Of a stretch of DNA of 64,000 bases, positions 1-7,465 are shown piece by piece. A model generated the notes under the pieces. That model was not told where the DNA came from. It made no database searches and saw nothing but the letters and a program-made list of their open reading frames with translations. Positions within the stretch are counted from its first letter, which is position 1. Every line of letters begins with the position of its first letter. The DNA lies in assembly GCF_047470865.1 (NCBI RefSeq), contig NZ_JAZDRH010000014.1, positions 1-64,000 on the forward strand. The letters run 5' to 3'. The translations under genes and the position numbers were made by a program. The stretch comes from JAZDRH01 sp047470865. Its GTDB lineage: Bacteria > Pseudomonadota > Gammaproteobacteria > Pseudomonadales > Pseudomonadaceae.

Positions 1-163
1 ATATTTCTAGCAATATATTTAAGATTTGTGACCTGTTACTCTTGTGCCAATATATTTTTTGATTATAATGTTTGTGCAGTAAATACAATTATATAAGGAT
101 ATAAAATTAAAAAGAGTTAGGGAGAAAAAGCCTTGGATTAATAAACAACATGGCTTAATTTTT

Positions 164-583
164 ATGAAAAATTGGCCGAAAGTTGTGCGCTGGTTAAGTG
201 TTTTTCCGGTTGAAATTTTGGTATTTCTTTTTGTCAAAATTTTTATTTTAGGCACCTTTATGACGGTGTTATTTAAACATGAGCCAGTAATAGCGAACTA
301 TGTAGGCGCTGTTGTAGTATTTATACCTTATTACTATTGTATTGTTTTTGCAGCCGCTGCTGCACCTAGCAAACGCGGTTTGGTCGCTATGGTTTTAACT
401 GTTTTAATCGTTATAGGCATTGCTTGTCTAACATATATTGGATGGTTAGAGTTAGCAGCAAAAGAGAGTGAAAACCTTGAATTTAATTTCAAGCTAATAC
501 TAATTTTAAGTTTTATTTTTTCGGCGTTAGGAGCTCTACTTGGGGTAAAATATTCATTTAGTTTAGATAATGATAAAAAATAG
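164..583 (+). CDS. Small integral membrane protein, function unknown
   Basis: I do not recognise this 139-residue protein. It shows four hydrophobic stretches long enough to cross the membrane (about residues 11-37, 42-66, 72-95 and 109-130), joined by short charged loops, with a basic N-terminus (Lys2, Lys6, Arg9) and a charged C-terminal tail. That predicts a four-helix inner-membrane protein with no visible catalytic motif. The ribosome site is weak, and the region is noticeably AT-rich compared with the core genes further on. It converges with the NTF2-like gene across a hairpin. The open frame and hydrophobicity pattern support it as real; its role is unknown. Confidence 0.6.
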   Translation: MKNWPKVVRWLSVFPVEILVFLFVKIFILGTFMTVLFKHEPVIANYVGAVVVFIPYYYCIVFAAAAAPSKRGLVAMVLTVLIVIGIACLTYIGWLELAAKESENLEFNFKLILILSFIFSALGALLGVKYSFSLDNDKK

Positions 584-604
584 AAATTGTACTAAATATT
601 AAGT

Positions 605-640
605 AGTAAGCTTTATTTTTGTTAATTAATAAAGCTTACT
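605..640. terminator. Hairpin between convergent genes
   Basis: Perfect 13-bp inverted repeat (605-617 against 628-640) with a 10-base loop, placed between the stop codons of two convergent genes. The T-runs are poor, so it may act as a bidirectional terminator or only as an mRNA 3' end structure. Confidence 0.5.
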
Positions 641-647
641 GACTAGA

Positions 648-1028
648 TTAATTTCTTGGTAAGTAGACTTCATGCCAAAGCGTTACTTTACCCTGATTGT
701 CAAATTCTAGAAGCAACATGGCCTCAAACTCATCAGTATTGCCAGAGATCCGATTAACCATGGCTTTCATGCAAAGTACAACAGTATTTGATTGTTCAAC
801 AGTTTGTGTTATCTGGTAATTAATAGCAGCAATATCTTTTTTAAAACCGTCTAAAAAGGTTAAATAGTTTTCTGGATTAGCAGGATATTCACGTCCATTA
901 GCCCGGACAGTAAAAATATCAGCAAAGCGTTGTCGGATGATATCTGTTGTTAATTTGCTGTCAGCAAGCAGATAACGACGGTTCCAGTTTAATAATTCAA
1001 AAGCAAGCTCGCGAGCGGTTTGGGGCAT
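648..1028 (-). CDS. NTF2-like / SnoaL-type small protein
   Basis: This 126-residue protein has the size and pattern of the NTF2-like (SnoaL) alpha+beta barrel superfamily: an N-terminal helix ending in a conserved-looking WNRRYLLADS segment, then alternating strands and helices, and a C-terminal strand pair (LLLEFDNQGKVTLWHE) typical of the sheet that closes the pocket. Members range from enzymes to ligand-binding proteins, so no reaction can be assigned. A weak ribosome site (ACGGAT) precedes the ATG. It sits alone between convergent and unrelated neighbours. Family membership is a moderate call from pattern only. Confidence 0.55.
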   Translation of the reverse strand: MPQTARELAFELLNWNRRYLLADSKLTTDIIRQRFADIFTVRANGREYPANPENYLTFLDGFKKDIAAINYQITQTVEQSNTVVLCMKAMVNRISGNTDEFEAMLLLEFDNQGKVTLWHEVYLPRN

Positions 1029-1101
1029 ATGAAAATCCGTTAAATAAAAAGTATAACCGAATTTTTATTTATTTATTATCGATATTATAGAAGACTCTAA
1101 T

Positions 1102-1863
1102 TTAACTTGTTTCAATATATTGCCGTGGTGCTTTGCCTGTCATGGATTTAAAAAAAGTAGAAAAGGCACTGTCATTACTAAAACCCAGTTCTAAAGCTAT
1201 ATCTAGTAAGCTAGTATTGTAAGTTAACAGTTCTATCGCTTTTAATAAGCGCCATTGCTGGCGCCATCGTTGATAGTTTAAACCTGTTTCTTTGATAAAA
1301 ATACGCGATAAAGTTCGCTCACTAGCAGCTGAGTCTTTTGCGAGTACTTGAAGTGTTGGCGGTAATCTATTCCAGTCGATATGCGCAAGGCGTTTATCAG
1401 AAGGTAAGGCGAGGCGAAAATTTTCGTGTGGGGCATGCTTTAGTTCATATAAAAAAACCGCGAGTAAATGAGGATATACGCCAGCATCCCAATCAGTAGA
1501 AAAGGGGAGAAACGCAATGCGTTCTAACAAGGCGCTGAGGACAGCTGTACAGGAAAATACACAAAGTTGGTCAGGTAATTGAAGGCTTATCTGTCGATCA
1601 AGATAAATAGAGCGATAGTTAACAACATCATGCATGATGGCTTGGTGACTAACCCCAGCTGGTATCCACGCAAGTCGGGCTGGGGGTAGTACGTAAATAG
1701 CCTGCTCTAAACAGAGTTTAATACTACCTTTACCTGAGAAAAGTAATTGCCCAAGGTCATGCTGGTGTATGCCTGAATTATGGTTTTTTAGCTGTGATGC
1801 GATACCTATAATGGGGCTGTTATAGTTTTCAGGCATAAAATGGGCGGTAGGCTCAATCCACAT
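1102..1863 (-). CDS. AraC-family transcriptional regulator
   Basis: The 253-residue protein has an N-terminal cupin-like sensing half (about 1-150, with an HQHDLGQLLFSGKG segment typical of the AraC effector domain) and a C-terminal double helix-turn-helix (about 162-253). The second helix-turn-helix reads LLDIALELGFSNDSAFSTFF and is followed by the GKAPRQY ending characteristic of the family. A GAGGA ribosome site lies 6 bases before the ATG. It is divergent from a Bcr/CflA-type exporter with about 110 bp between the starts, the arrangement of NimR and its exporter NimT in E. coli. It probably controls that exporter, but the inducer cannot be read from sequence. Confidence 0.85.
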   Translation of the reverse strand: MWIEPTAHFMPENYNSPIIGIASQLKNHNSGIHQHDLGQLLFSGKGSIKLCLEQAIYVLPPARLAWIPAGVSHQAIMHDVVNYRSIYLDRQISLQLPDQLCVFSCTAVLSALLERIAFLPFSTDWDAGVYPHLLAVFLYELKHAPHENFRLALPSDKRLAHIDWNRLPPTLQVLAKDSAASERTLSRIFIKETGLNYQRWRQQWRLLKAIELLTYNTSLLDIALELGFSNDSAFSTFFKSMTGKAPRQYIETS

Positions 1864-1973
1864 ATAAATCCTCGATCAGCTAAATTTTGTCTTATTTTAT
1901 AATAAAGTAGTCATAATTTATAAAATAATCTTTTTCTACATTAAGTAATCTTGCCTTCTCTTTAGGAGGTTAT

Positions 1974-3104
1974 ATGAAAACTATTAATCAATGGCTAATT
2001 GTTAGCCTAATGATGTTTCCACAGATTGCTGAAACCATTTACAGTCCAATATTACCTGAGCTGTCGACTATTTTTGGCGTTACTGCTGAAACAACCAGTT
2101 TAACTATTTCACTGTATTTTACGGCTTTTGCTATAGGTGTTGTTGTTTGGGGTGTAGCCTGTGACGTTATAGGTAGAAGAAAAAGCCTGATGTTAGGACT
2201 TAGTGTATATGCATTAGGTGCACTGTTGAGTTTATGGGCATCCAGCTTTGATCTTTTTCTTATTTGCCGTTTGATTACGGCTTTTGCGGCAGCGGTTGCA
2301 TCCATTGGTACACAAACAGTTATGCGTGATGTCTTACAAGGGGCAGCATTAACCCAAGTCTTTTCTCGGGTGGGTATTGCCTTGGGGGTTAGCCCAGCTT
2401 TGGGGTTAGCCATTGCAGGAGGGTTATTATATTTCTTTGATTATCGAGGTGTTTTATTTGGCTTATTTGTTTTATCTGTAGGCTTGGTCTTATGGTGTGT
2501 TTGGAAACTACCTGAAACCTATCAAATACCAGCAATGAAGATCAGCTTTTTTACATTATTAAAGAAAATGCTGCATGATAAACAAATTTGGAGAAGTATA
2601 TTACTTATTACAGTGTTTAATATAAGTTTGTTTTCTTATTATCAATTAGGTCCATTTATATTTATTAAGTTAGGAGTGACAGAGAAAGAATTTACTTGTT
2701 CTGGTTTGATTTTAAGCTTAGGAATAGTAATAGGTTCGTTACTAAATAAAAAACTATTAACTAAAAACTGGTTGTCTGTGTCAATAGTTAAATTAGGCAG
2801 TGTTATTTTACTGCTCAGTGGTGTTTTTTGTTGGTTATTTAGTCAGAACTTCATTTTTTTAATTGGTGTATTTTTAACCTTTTGTGCATATGGTCTAGCA
2901 ATTCCAGCTATACTGAGCGATGCTTTAAAAGACTACCATGCTGCATTAGGACGTGCAGGAGCCTTGCTAGGGCTGTGCTATTACTTACTTATTAGTTTAG
3001 GTTTGTTAGTAGCAGGCGCATTACAAAATATAGCTATGGTTATTTTTACTTGTGGGCTATTGGCATGTATTGCATTAGTAGTATTAAGAAGTAAAAATAA
3101 TTAA
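1974..3104 (+). CDS. MFS drug exporter (Bcr/CflA-like)
   Basis: The 376-residue protein has about 12 hydrophobic segments and the major facilitator motif A between helices 2 and 3 (residues 60-70, G-x3-D-x2-G-R-R-K). The opening PQIAETIYSPILPEL and the RDVLQG segment after helix 4 resemble Bcr/CflA-type drug:proton antiporters of the inner membrane. A strong AGGAGG ribosome site lies just before the ATG. It is divergent from the AraC regulator, which suggests inducible efflux of a toxic small molecule. The substrate is unknown. The gene is AT-rich compared with core neighbours, consistent with accessory status. Confidence 0.85.
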   Translation: MKTINQWLIVSLMMFPQIAETIYSPILPELSTIFGVTAETTSLTISLYFTAFAIGVVVWGVACDVIGRRKSLMLGLSVYALGALLSLWASSFDLFLICRLITAFAAAVASIGTQTVMRDVLQGAALTQVFSRVGIALGVSPALGLAIAGGLLYFFDYRGVLFGLFVLSVGLVLWCVWKLPETYQIPAMKISFFTLLKKMLHDKQIWRSILLITVFNISLFSYYQLGPFIFIKLGVTEKEFTCSGLILSLGIVIGSLLNKKLLTKNWLSVSIVKLGSVILLLSGVFCWLFSQNFIFLIGVFLTFCAYGLAIPAILSDALKDYHAALGRAGALLGLCYYLLISLGLLVAGALQNIAMVIFTCGLLACIALVVLRSKNN

Positions 3105-3260
3105 TTTAACTATAAATAAAAAAGGTTGCTTGTGGTTCTTAAGATTAAAATTTAATGTCTTCCGTGACAAGCTTATACTAAGTAATTTATGAAGTAGAAG
3201 AAGGCTTTGAAGTGTGGTATCAAAAGAAAATAGCTGGCATTTGGTTACGCGTGTTCTACA

Positions 3261-3479
3261 CTAGATTACACTAGGCGTTATCTGTTGATGTTCAGACTCT
3301 ACTATATGTAAAGCTTGCCAAGCTAGGGTTTGGGCTTTAGGTTTATTAATTGATAACATATCATTTAGGTGTTTGGCAGTTTGCTCAACCAGTTGTTGGC
3401 TACTATTGTTTTCCCTGATCCGGCGTTGTAGAAAAGCAATGGCAACATCTAGGTCTTCTGTATCATGGGGGATATTCAT
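3261..3479 (-). CDS. Small LexA-controlled protein of unknown function
   Basis: This 72-residue acidic, helical, soluble protein is not one I recognise; it does not resemble YebG, DinI or SulA. It has no signal peptide or membrane segment. Residues 5-65 could form two or three amphipathic helices. An AAGGAT ribosome site precedes the ATG, and 30 bases upstream lies a 16-bp CTGT-N8-ACAG SOS box inside a longer palindrome, so it is very probably repressed by LexA and induced by DNA damage. It stands alone: the next gene to the right reads the other way and starts over 200 bp away. Confidence 0.7.
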   Translation of the reverse strand: MNIPHDTEDLDVAIAFLQRRIRENNSSQQLVEQTAKHLNDMLSINKPKAQTLAWQALHIVESEHQQITPSVI

Positions 3480-3498
3480 GGCTTATCCTTTTAAAATT

Positions 3499-3534
3499 GC
3501 AAAATAAACTGTATATCAATACAGTTTATTTTGC
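3499..3534 (-). promoter_or_regulatory. LexA (SOS) box inside a 36-bp palindrome
   Basis: Positions 3509-3524 read CTGTATATCAATACAG, a full CTGT-N8-ACAG SOS operator. The symmetry extends well beyond it: 16-base arms (3499-3514 and 3519-3534) are perfectly complementary around a 4-base centre. A TTGCAA (-35-like, about 3530-3535) and a TACAGT (-10-like) are 17 bases apart on the minus strand, so the box would overlap the core promoter of the 72-residue gene. Confidence 0.8.
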
Positions 3535-3709
3535 AAGTCGTTGCTGTGTTCATGTAACTTTTCAATGAAAGCACAAAAATGTGAAATTTTCCCGTAAAAA
3601 TTATCTCAAGTTATGTAGGGCTTTGGGACTCTTTAGTCATTAATATGTAATAAATTAAATATATATTTATATGGAAACCATTGTCTTTTTTTAGGGGAGG
3701 CAGGCTCTG

Positions 3710-4189
3710 GTGAGTAATATAAATTTAGAGTGGTCAAGTAGTTTTGCAACGGGCATAGACTTAATCGATAGGCAACATCAGTTGCTGTTCGAGTTTTTTC
3801 ATGAGTTGGGGCATTTGATTGCTGACAAAAGAGACGCAGATTTCGAAATTATTCTACAGGGTGTTATTCAGTACGCAACAAATGTGCATCTGTATGAAGA
3901 TGATTTATTGCGTCGTAGTGGCTACCCTTTTTGGGCAAAGCATCAAGATAGTCATGAGACTTTTCGTCAGCAGCTTGATCATTATTTTGTTAGGTTGGAG
4001 CAGGGCGAGGATGCATTACGTTTGGCGCGCTCTTTAAGAACTGATGTAGGAAATTGGGCGTTAGAGCATATACGTAAAGAAGATCAGCATTATGCACAGA
4101 TAGTAGTTAAGTCATTGCGGCGCGGAATGCTAGATAAGGTGATGGATAAGGTGCGCTCAATAACGCCGAAATTAAAAACGCAAAAGTAG
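3710..4189 (+). CDS. Bacteriohemerythrin
   Basis: The 159-residue protein is a single-domain hemerythrin, a four-helix bundle with a di-iron site that binds O2. Expected ligands are visible: His23 (in DRQHQLLF), His60, His78 and His82 (the HxxxH after GYPFW), His120 and Asp125 (in HIRKED). The position four after His60, normally the bridging Glu, is Asp64 here, with Glu63 beside it. The GTG start is chosen because GGGGAGG lies 9 bases upstream. Such proteins serve in oxygen sensing, storage or delivery, often to methane or denitrification enzymes; nothing nearby shows which applies. Confidence 0.88.
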   Translation: MSNINLEWSSSFATGIDLIDRQHQLLFEFFHELGHLIADKRDADFEIILQGVIQYATNVHLYEDDLLRRSGYPFWAKHQDSHETFRQQLDHYFVRLEQGEDALRLARSLRTDVGNWALEHIRKEDQHYAQIVVKSLRRGMLDKVMDKVRSITPKLKTQK

Positions 4190-4244
4190 CCTCTTGAGTG
4201 GCTGGTAAGGTACTCATTTTTATACTTTTGAGGGGGTAAAAGGA

Positions 4245-4331
4245 TGGTGCCCGGGGCCGGAATCGAACCGGCACGGTATTGCTACCGAGGGATTTTAAGT
4301 CCCTTGCGTCTACCTATTTCGCCACCCGGGC
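4245..4331 (-). tRNA. tRNA-Leu(UAA), second copy in the transcript
   Basis: An 87-nt tRNA with encoded CCA at 4245-4247, acceptor stem GCCCGGG/CCCGGGC, the T-arm GGTTCGAATCC, a long variable arm (CGGTA-GCAA-TACCG) typical of class II tRNAs, and anticodon loop CTTAAAA giving anticodon UAA. It is identical in sequence to the copy at 4420-4506. Confidence 0.95.
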
Positions 4332-4384
4332 AGTGCATTTGTCATTTAAAATGCAAAAATAATTACAGCAGAATATGGCTTAAT

Positions 4385-4410
4385 AAAAAAGCCTTCAAGA
4401 AGAAGGCTTT
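4385..4410 (-). terminator. Terminator between the two tRNA-Leu genes
   Basis: On the minus strand AAAGCCTTC-TTCTT-GAAGGCTTT is followed by a run of T (4385-4390). This is a standard intrinsic terminator placed after the first tRNA of the pair, so the distal copy would depend on readthrough or its own promoter. Confidence 0.75.
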
Positions 4411-4419
4411 AGAATTCGA

Positions 4420-4506
4420 TGGTGCCCGGGGCCGGAATCGAACCGGCACGGTATTGCTACCGAGGGATTTTAAGTCCCTTGCGTCTACCTATTTCGCCAC
4501 CCGGGC
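4420..4506 (-). tRNA. tRNA-Leu(UAA), first copy in the transcript
   Basis: Same 87-nt sequence as the downstream copy: anticodon UAA, class II variable arm, encoded CCA at 4420-4422, 5' G at 4506. It lies directly downstream of a near-consensus promoter. UAA reads UUA and UUG, codons that are common in this AT-rich genome, which may explain the duplication. Confidence 0.95.
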
Positions 4507-4540
4507 GGCTCAATCAGCATTGCTGCTTGAACGGGAACGA

Positions 4541-4569
4541 ACTATATAGATTACCTATCACGAGTGCAA
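4541..4569 (-). promoter_or_regulatory. Promoter of the tRNA-Leu genes
   Basis: On the minus strand a TTGCAC -35 (4564-4569) and TATAGT -10 (4541-4546) are separated by 17 bases. It is preceded by an A/T-tract that could act as an UP element (about 4571-4587) and followed by the GC-containing stretch TCGTTCCCG, a discriminator like those of stringently controlled stable-RNA promoters. Confidence 0.75.
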
Positions 4570-4704
4570 GCTTTTTTTGAAAAAAAAGCACATTTTAAAA
4601 AAAACATGAAAAACCATGCAATTCAATAACATGCATTCTGTTTGAAGCAACTTGATGGGTTTTGCAGTAAAGTAGCGAAAAGCAAATTATAGGTGTGTAA
4701 AACA

Positions 4705-5019
4705 ATGCTTACATTACTTGAGCGCTATGTTTTAGCCATTTTGAGTTTAGCTATATTTACGTGGTCTTATACTAAGGACAAAATTACTCCAGATAGCCAT
4801 TTTTTGGTGGAGCTTATTAGTCGTTTTTCATTAGTTGCTGCTTGCCTTGCTTTGGTTTTTTTAGTGTTTTTATTGGGCTATAGGTATTTCAAAGGTAAGA
4901 AAATAAAAAACTCTGTTGTTCTACAGACGCATTTTTGTAAAGTTTGCCATGGGCAGCTACTGCCTATACCCGGCAATAAAAAGCGTTGTGCTGCCTGTAA
5001 TCGTATCTACAATGCGTAA
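4705..5019 (+). CDS. Small membrane protein with C-terminal zinc ribbon
   Basis: The protein has 104 residues if started at the ATG at 4705; a GTG at 4693 is the alternative. Two hydrophobic segments (about residues 1-21 and 35-63) are followed by a basic stretch (RYFKGKKIKN) and a C-terminal domain with two CxxC pairs (CKVC and CAAC, 16 residues apart), a likely zinc ribbon facing the cytoplasm. I do not recognise the family. It stands alone between the tRNA genes and the LOG gene. Zinc ribbons at this position often bind protein or nucleic acid, but no role is supported here. Confidence 0.65.
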   Translation: MLTLLERYVLAILSLAIFTWSYTKDKITPDSHFLVELISRFSLVAACLALVFLVFLLGYRYFKGKKIKNSVVLQTHFCKVCHGQLLPIPGNKKRCAACNRIYNA

Positions 5020-5136
5020 CATTATTATTTTCTATTAAGTGTGATGGTGTCATATAAAAAAACTGCCTAGTTTTTCATTTTGTTACAACTCTAATGCTGC
5101 TAAATTGTGCGCCTTTAAATTAAGAGATGTGCCTAG

Positions 5137-5697
5137 ATGAGAAGTGTGGCTATTTTTTGCGGCTCAAATACTGGTGTTGAGCCTATTTTTGCTGAAAAAG
5201 CAAAAGAAGTTGGGCAGTTTCTAGCACAAAAAAAGCTAACACTGATTTATGGTGGCGGTAGTGTTGGGCTGATGGGGGTTGTTGCTGATGCGGCTTTGCA
5301 AGCAGGTGGCCAGGTTGTGGGGGTTATCCCTAAAGCCCTCTTGGATGGCGAGTTAGGGCATCAAAACCTAACGCAATTACACGTAGTTACCAATATGCAT
5401 GAGCGCAAACAAAAAATGGCGGATTTGGCAGATGCTTTTATTGCGTTACCTGGTGGGCCAGGAACCTTAGAAGAGTTATTTGAGCAATGGACGTGGGGAC
5501 AGTTGGGCTATCACCAGAAACCTTGTGCCTTTCTTAATGTTGCGAACTATTACCAGCCTTTAGCTGAATTTGTACAGCAGATGAAATGTTCTGGTTTTTT
5601 AAAGCCAGCGCATGCTGAGATGGTTATATTTAGTAATGATATTCATAAGATTTGGCAGGCTTTTGAAACGTATCAAGTGCCACAGCCTAAATGGTGA
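5137..5697 (+). CDS. LOG-family nucleoside-monophosphate phosphoribohydrolase
   Basis: The 186-residue protein is a LOG/TIGR00730 family member. It has the early IFCGSNTG motif, the GGGSVGLMG loop (about residues 40-48) and the signature PGGPGTLEE (about 109-117), whose Glu and Arg (in MHERKQKM) bind the phosphoribose. Family enzymes split cytokinin riboside 5'-monophosphates or AMP to the free base and ribose 5-phosphate, in the cytoplasm. It overlaps the NUDIX start by a few bases, so the two are co-translated; together they suggest clean-up of nucleotides or modified nucleotides. Confidence 0.9.
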   Translation: MRSVAIFCGSNTGVEPIFAEKAKEVGQFLAQKKLTLIYGGGSVGLMGVVADAALQAGGQVVGVIPKALLDGELGHQNLTQLHVVTNMHERKQKMADLADAFIALPGGPGTLEELFEQWTWGQLGYHQKPCAFLNVANYYQPLAEFVQQMKCSGFLKPAHAEMVIFSNDIHKIWQAFETYQVPQPKW

Positions 5698-6119
5698 CTA
5701 GGGTGAATCGCATAAAAATAGCCGCAGCATTATTGCTCAATAGTCAGCGACAAGTATTGCTGGTGCGTAAAAAAAATACCATATTTTTTATGCAGGCAGG
5801 TGGAAAACTAGAGCCTAATGAGCAGCCGAAGCAGGCATTATTGCGTGAGCTTCATGAAGAGTTAAATATTCAGTTAGAGCCAAGTCAGCTTGAGTTTATT
5901 GGTCAGTTTTCTGCGCCAGCGGCCAACGAAGAAAATCATACAGTAGAAGCAGATATTTACCTTTGTTTTTATGATGGAGAGGTGCGTGCCTCTCAAGAAA
6001 TTGCTCAAGCCACTTGGTTTGGTCTTGAACAAACACAGACTGTGCCATTAGCAGCGCTTACACAACAATTTGTACTGCCTATTGCCAAACAATTATTGAC
6101 CATTAAAGATGGATTTTGA
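5691..6119 (+). CDS. NUDIX hydrolase
   Basis: The 142-residue protein carries a full Nudix box around residues 37-60: G-G-K-L-E-P-N-E followed by RELHEELN, with the REUxEE core that binds Mg2+. It should hydrolyse a nucleoside diphosphate linked to another moiety, but the substrate is not readable. The start overlaps the LOG stop (ATG at 5691, or GTG at 5694 forming GTGA); another GTG lies at 5703. It is followed 9 bases later by nagB, so LOG-NUDIX-nagB look like one transcript. Confidence 0.88.
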   Translation: MVTRVNRIKIAAALLLNSQRQVLLVRKKNTIFFMQAGGKLEPNEQPKQALLRELHEELNIQLEPSQLEFIGQFSAPAANEENHTVEADIYLCFYDGEVRASQEIAQATWFGLEQTQTVPLAALTQQFVLPIAKQLLTIKDGF

Positions 6120-6128
6120 GACACGTTT

Positions 6129-6896
6129 ATGTATTTGATTTTTGATTCAGTAGAGCAGGTTTCCCGTTTTACAGCGCAGCGTATTTTTAACAAAATAGTT
6201 GAAAAACCTACATCCGTGTTAGGGTTGGCTACCGGCGGTACTATGGAGCCTGTTTATCAAGAACTTATTGCGTTATTAAAGGCAAACAATAGCAACTTAT
6301 CGCAGTTAATAACCTTTAATCTAGATGAATATGTTGGTTTGCCGCCATCACATGAGCAAAGTTATAATTACTATATGCATCATCATTTATTTGATCACAT
6401 TGCAATTGATGATGCTCAAGTCCATCTGCCTAATGGAGTAGCTGCTGACTTAAATACTGAGAGTAAAAATTATTCTCAAGCTATTTTAGAGGCTGGTGGT
6501 TTAGACCTGCAGTTATTAGGTGTTGGCGGCAATGGCCATATTGGTTTTAATGAGCCTAATACAGCATTTAATGCACCAACGCATGTTGTTGAGTTATCCG
6601 TGCAAACGCGTATAGATAATGCCCGCTTTTTTACTCAGCTAGATGAAGTACCAACGCATGCCATTACCATGGGGATGCACGATATTTTGCAAGCGAAAGA
6701 GATTCTTTTTGTTGCAACAGGAGCACATAAAGCAGAAATTGTGCAGGCTATTTACGCCAATGAACCTACTGAGCGTATTCCGGCGTCGGCGATTAAAAAT
6801 CATCCTAACGCAATTATTGTTTTAGATTCAGCTGCTGCTAGCCTATTACCAGAAACAGCTCAGCAACACGCTCGGGTGAATGCTCAGATGTTATAG
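6129..6896 (+). CDS. nagB: Glucosamine-6-phosphate deaminase
   Basis: The 255-residue protein matches NagB, which converts glucosamine 6-phosphate to fructose 6-phosphate and ammonia in the cytoplasm. The sugar-phosphate loop LATGGT (about 33-38), the catalytic FNLDEYVGL with its Asp (about 66-74), and GVGGNGHIGFNEP (about 134-146) with the active-site His are all present. Length fits the short bacterial form, which lacks the long allosteric C-terminus of E. coli NagB. No nagA or nagE lies next to it, so its role here may be in balancing amino-sugar and peptidoglycan precursor pools rather than in chitin-sugar uptake. Confidence 0.92.
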   Translation: MYLIFDSVEQVSRFTAQRIFNKIVEKPTSVLGLATGGTMEPVYQELIALLKANNSNLSQLITFNLDEYVGLPPSHEQSYNYYMHHHLFDHIAIDDAQVHLPNGVAADLNTESKNYSQAILEAGGLDLQLLGVGGNGHIGFNEPNTAFNAPTHVVELSVQTRIDNARFFTQLDEVPTHAITMGMHDILQAKEILFVATGAHKAEIVQAIYANEPTERIPASAIKNHPNAIIVLDSAAASLLPETAQQHARVNAQML

Positions 6897-6904
6897 TATT
6901 GGCC

Positions 6905-7465
6905 ATGCACTCACATAGTATTGCACAAATACGAGCTGATTTGCGCGCAAGGTTTATGCCCTTGGGGGAGGCGTTCTCTGCCTATTATTTGGTAGAGAAG
7001 TCTTGGGATGATTCAGCAATAAAGCAGCAAGTCTTAAAACAATTAGCTGTAACCTTACCCAAGGATTTTCAGCAGTTTGCAGATGACTATGATCTTGCTG
7101 ATTTTAGCTTAGGTCCCTTTTGTTTTGGTTACCAAAAAGAGAAAAGCTATTGGTCCTATCTGTTAGCCATTAATACAGTAGATGCCTTTGGTGGTTGCTG
7201 GTGGGATACTGTTGAACGTCCTGCAGAATGGTTAGTAATTGCCTTATCTGACCCTTATGCTGTTTTAATTAATTGCACTACAGAGGCTATTTATGCTTTA
7301 GATAGTGAGCTTGGATTATCTAAGGCGCTTATGTTAGCGCCTGATTTTATGAGTTTTTTCCAAGCAGCAGGTTGTCAGTATTTGTATCAAGTGCAAGCGC
7401 AAGCTATTGCGCATTATTTGAATGTTCCTGCTCAGGCTTGGCAGGTGTATTCAGTTGTCGAGTGA
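6905..7465 (+). CDS. SMI1/KNR4 (SUKH) fold protein
   Basis: The 186-residue protein has the SUKH pattern: LPKDFQQFADDYDLADF (about 47-63), a central aromatic GGCWWDTVERP segment, a strand pair (WLVIALSDPYAVLINC), and a C-terminal LAPDFMSFFQAAG helix. SUKH proteins include many immunity proteins for nuclease and other polymorphic toxins, plus stand-alone cellular members. No toxin gene is adjacent. The ATG at 6905 is chosen over a TTG at 6899. The stop codon lies inside the last codons of the convergent ABC-F gene (15-base overlap). Family moderate, function unknown. Confidence 0.7.
   Translation: MHSHSIAQIRADLRARFMPLGEAFSAYYLVEKSWDDSAIKQQVLKQLAVTLPKDFQQFADDYDLADFSLGPFCFGYQKEKSYWSYLLAINTVDAFGGCWWDTVERPAEWLVIALSDPYAVLINCTTEAIYALDSELGLSKALMLAPDFMSFFQAAGCQYLYQVQAQAIAHYLNVPAQAWQVYSVVE

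Noticed and set aside
2039..2413. 124-codon open frame antisense to the MFS exporter
   Set aside because: It lies wholly inside a clear membrane-protein gene, has no ribosome site and a composition typical of a shadow frame.
4244..4549. 101-codon open frame on the plus strand across both tRNA genes
   Set aside because: It is antisense to two tRNA-Leu genes, and its repeated peptide comes from the duplicated tRNA sequence.
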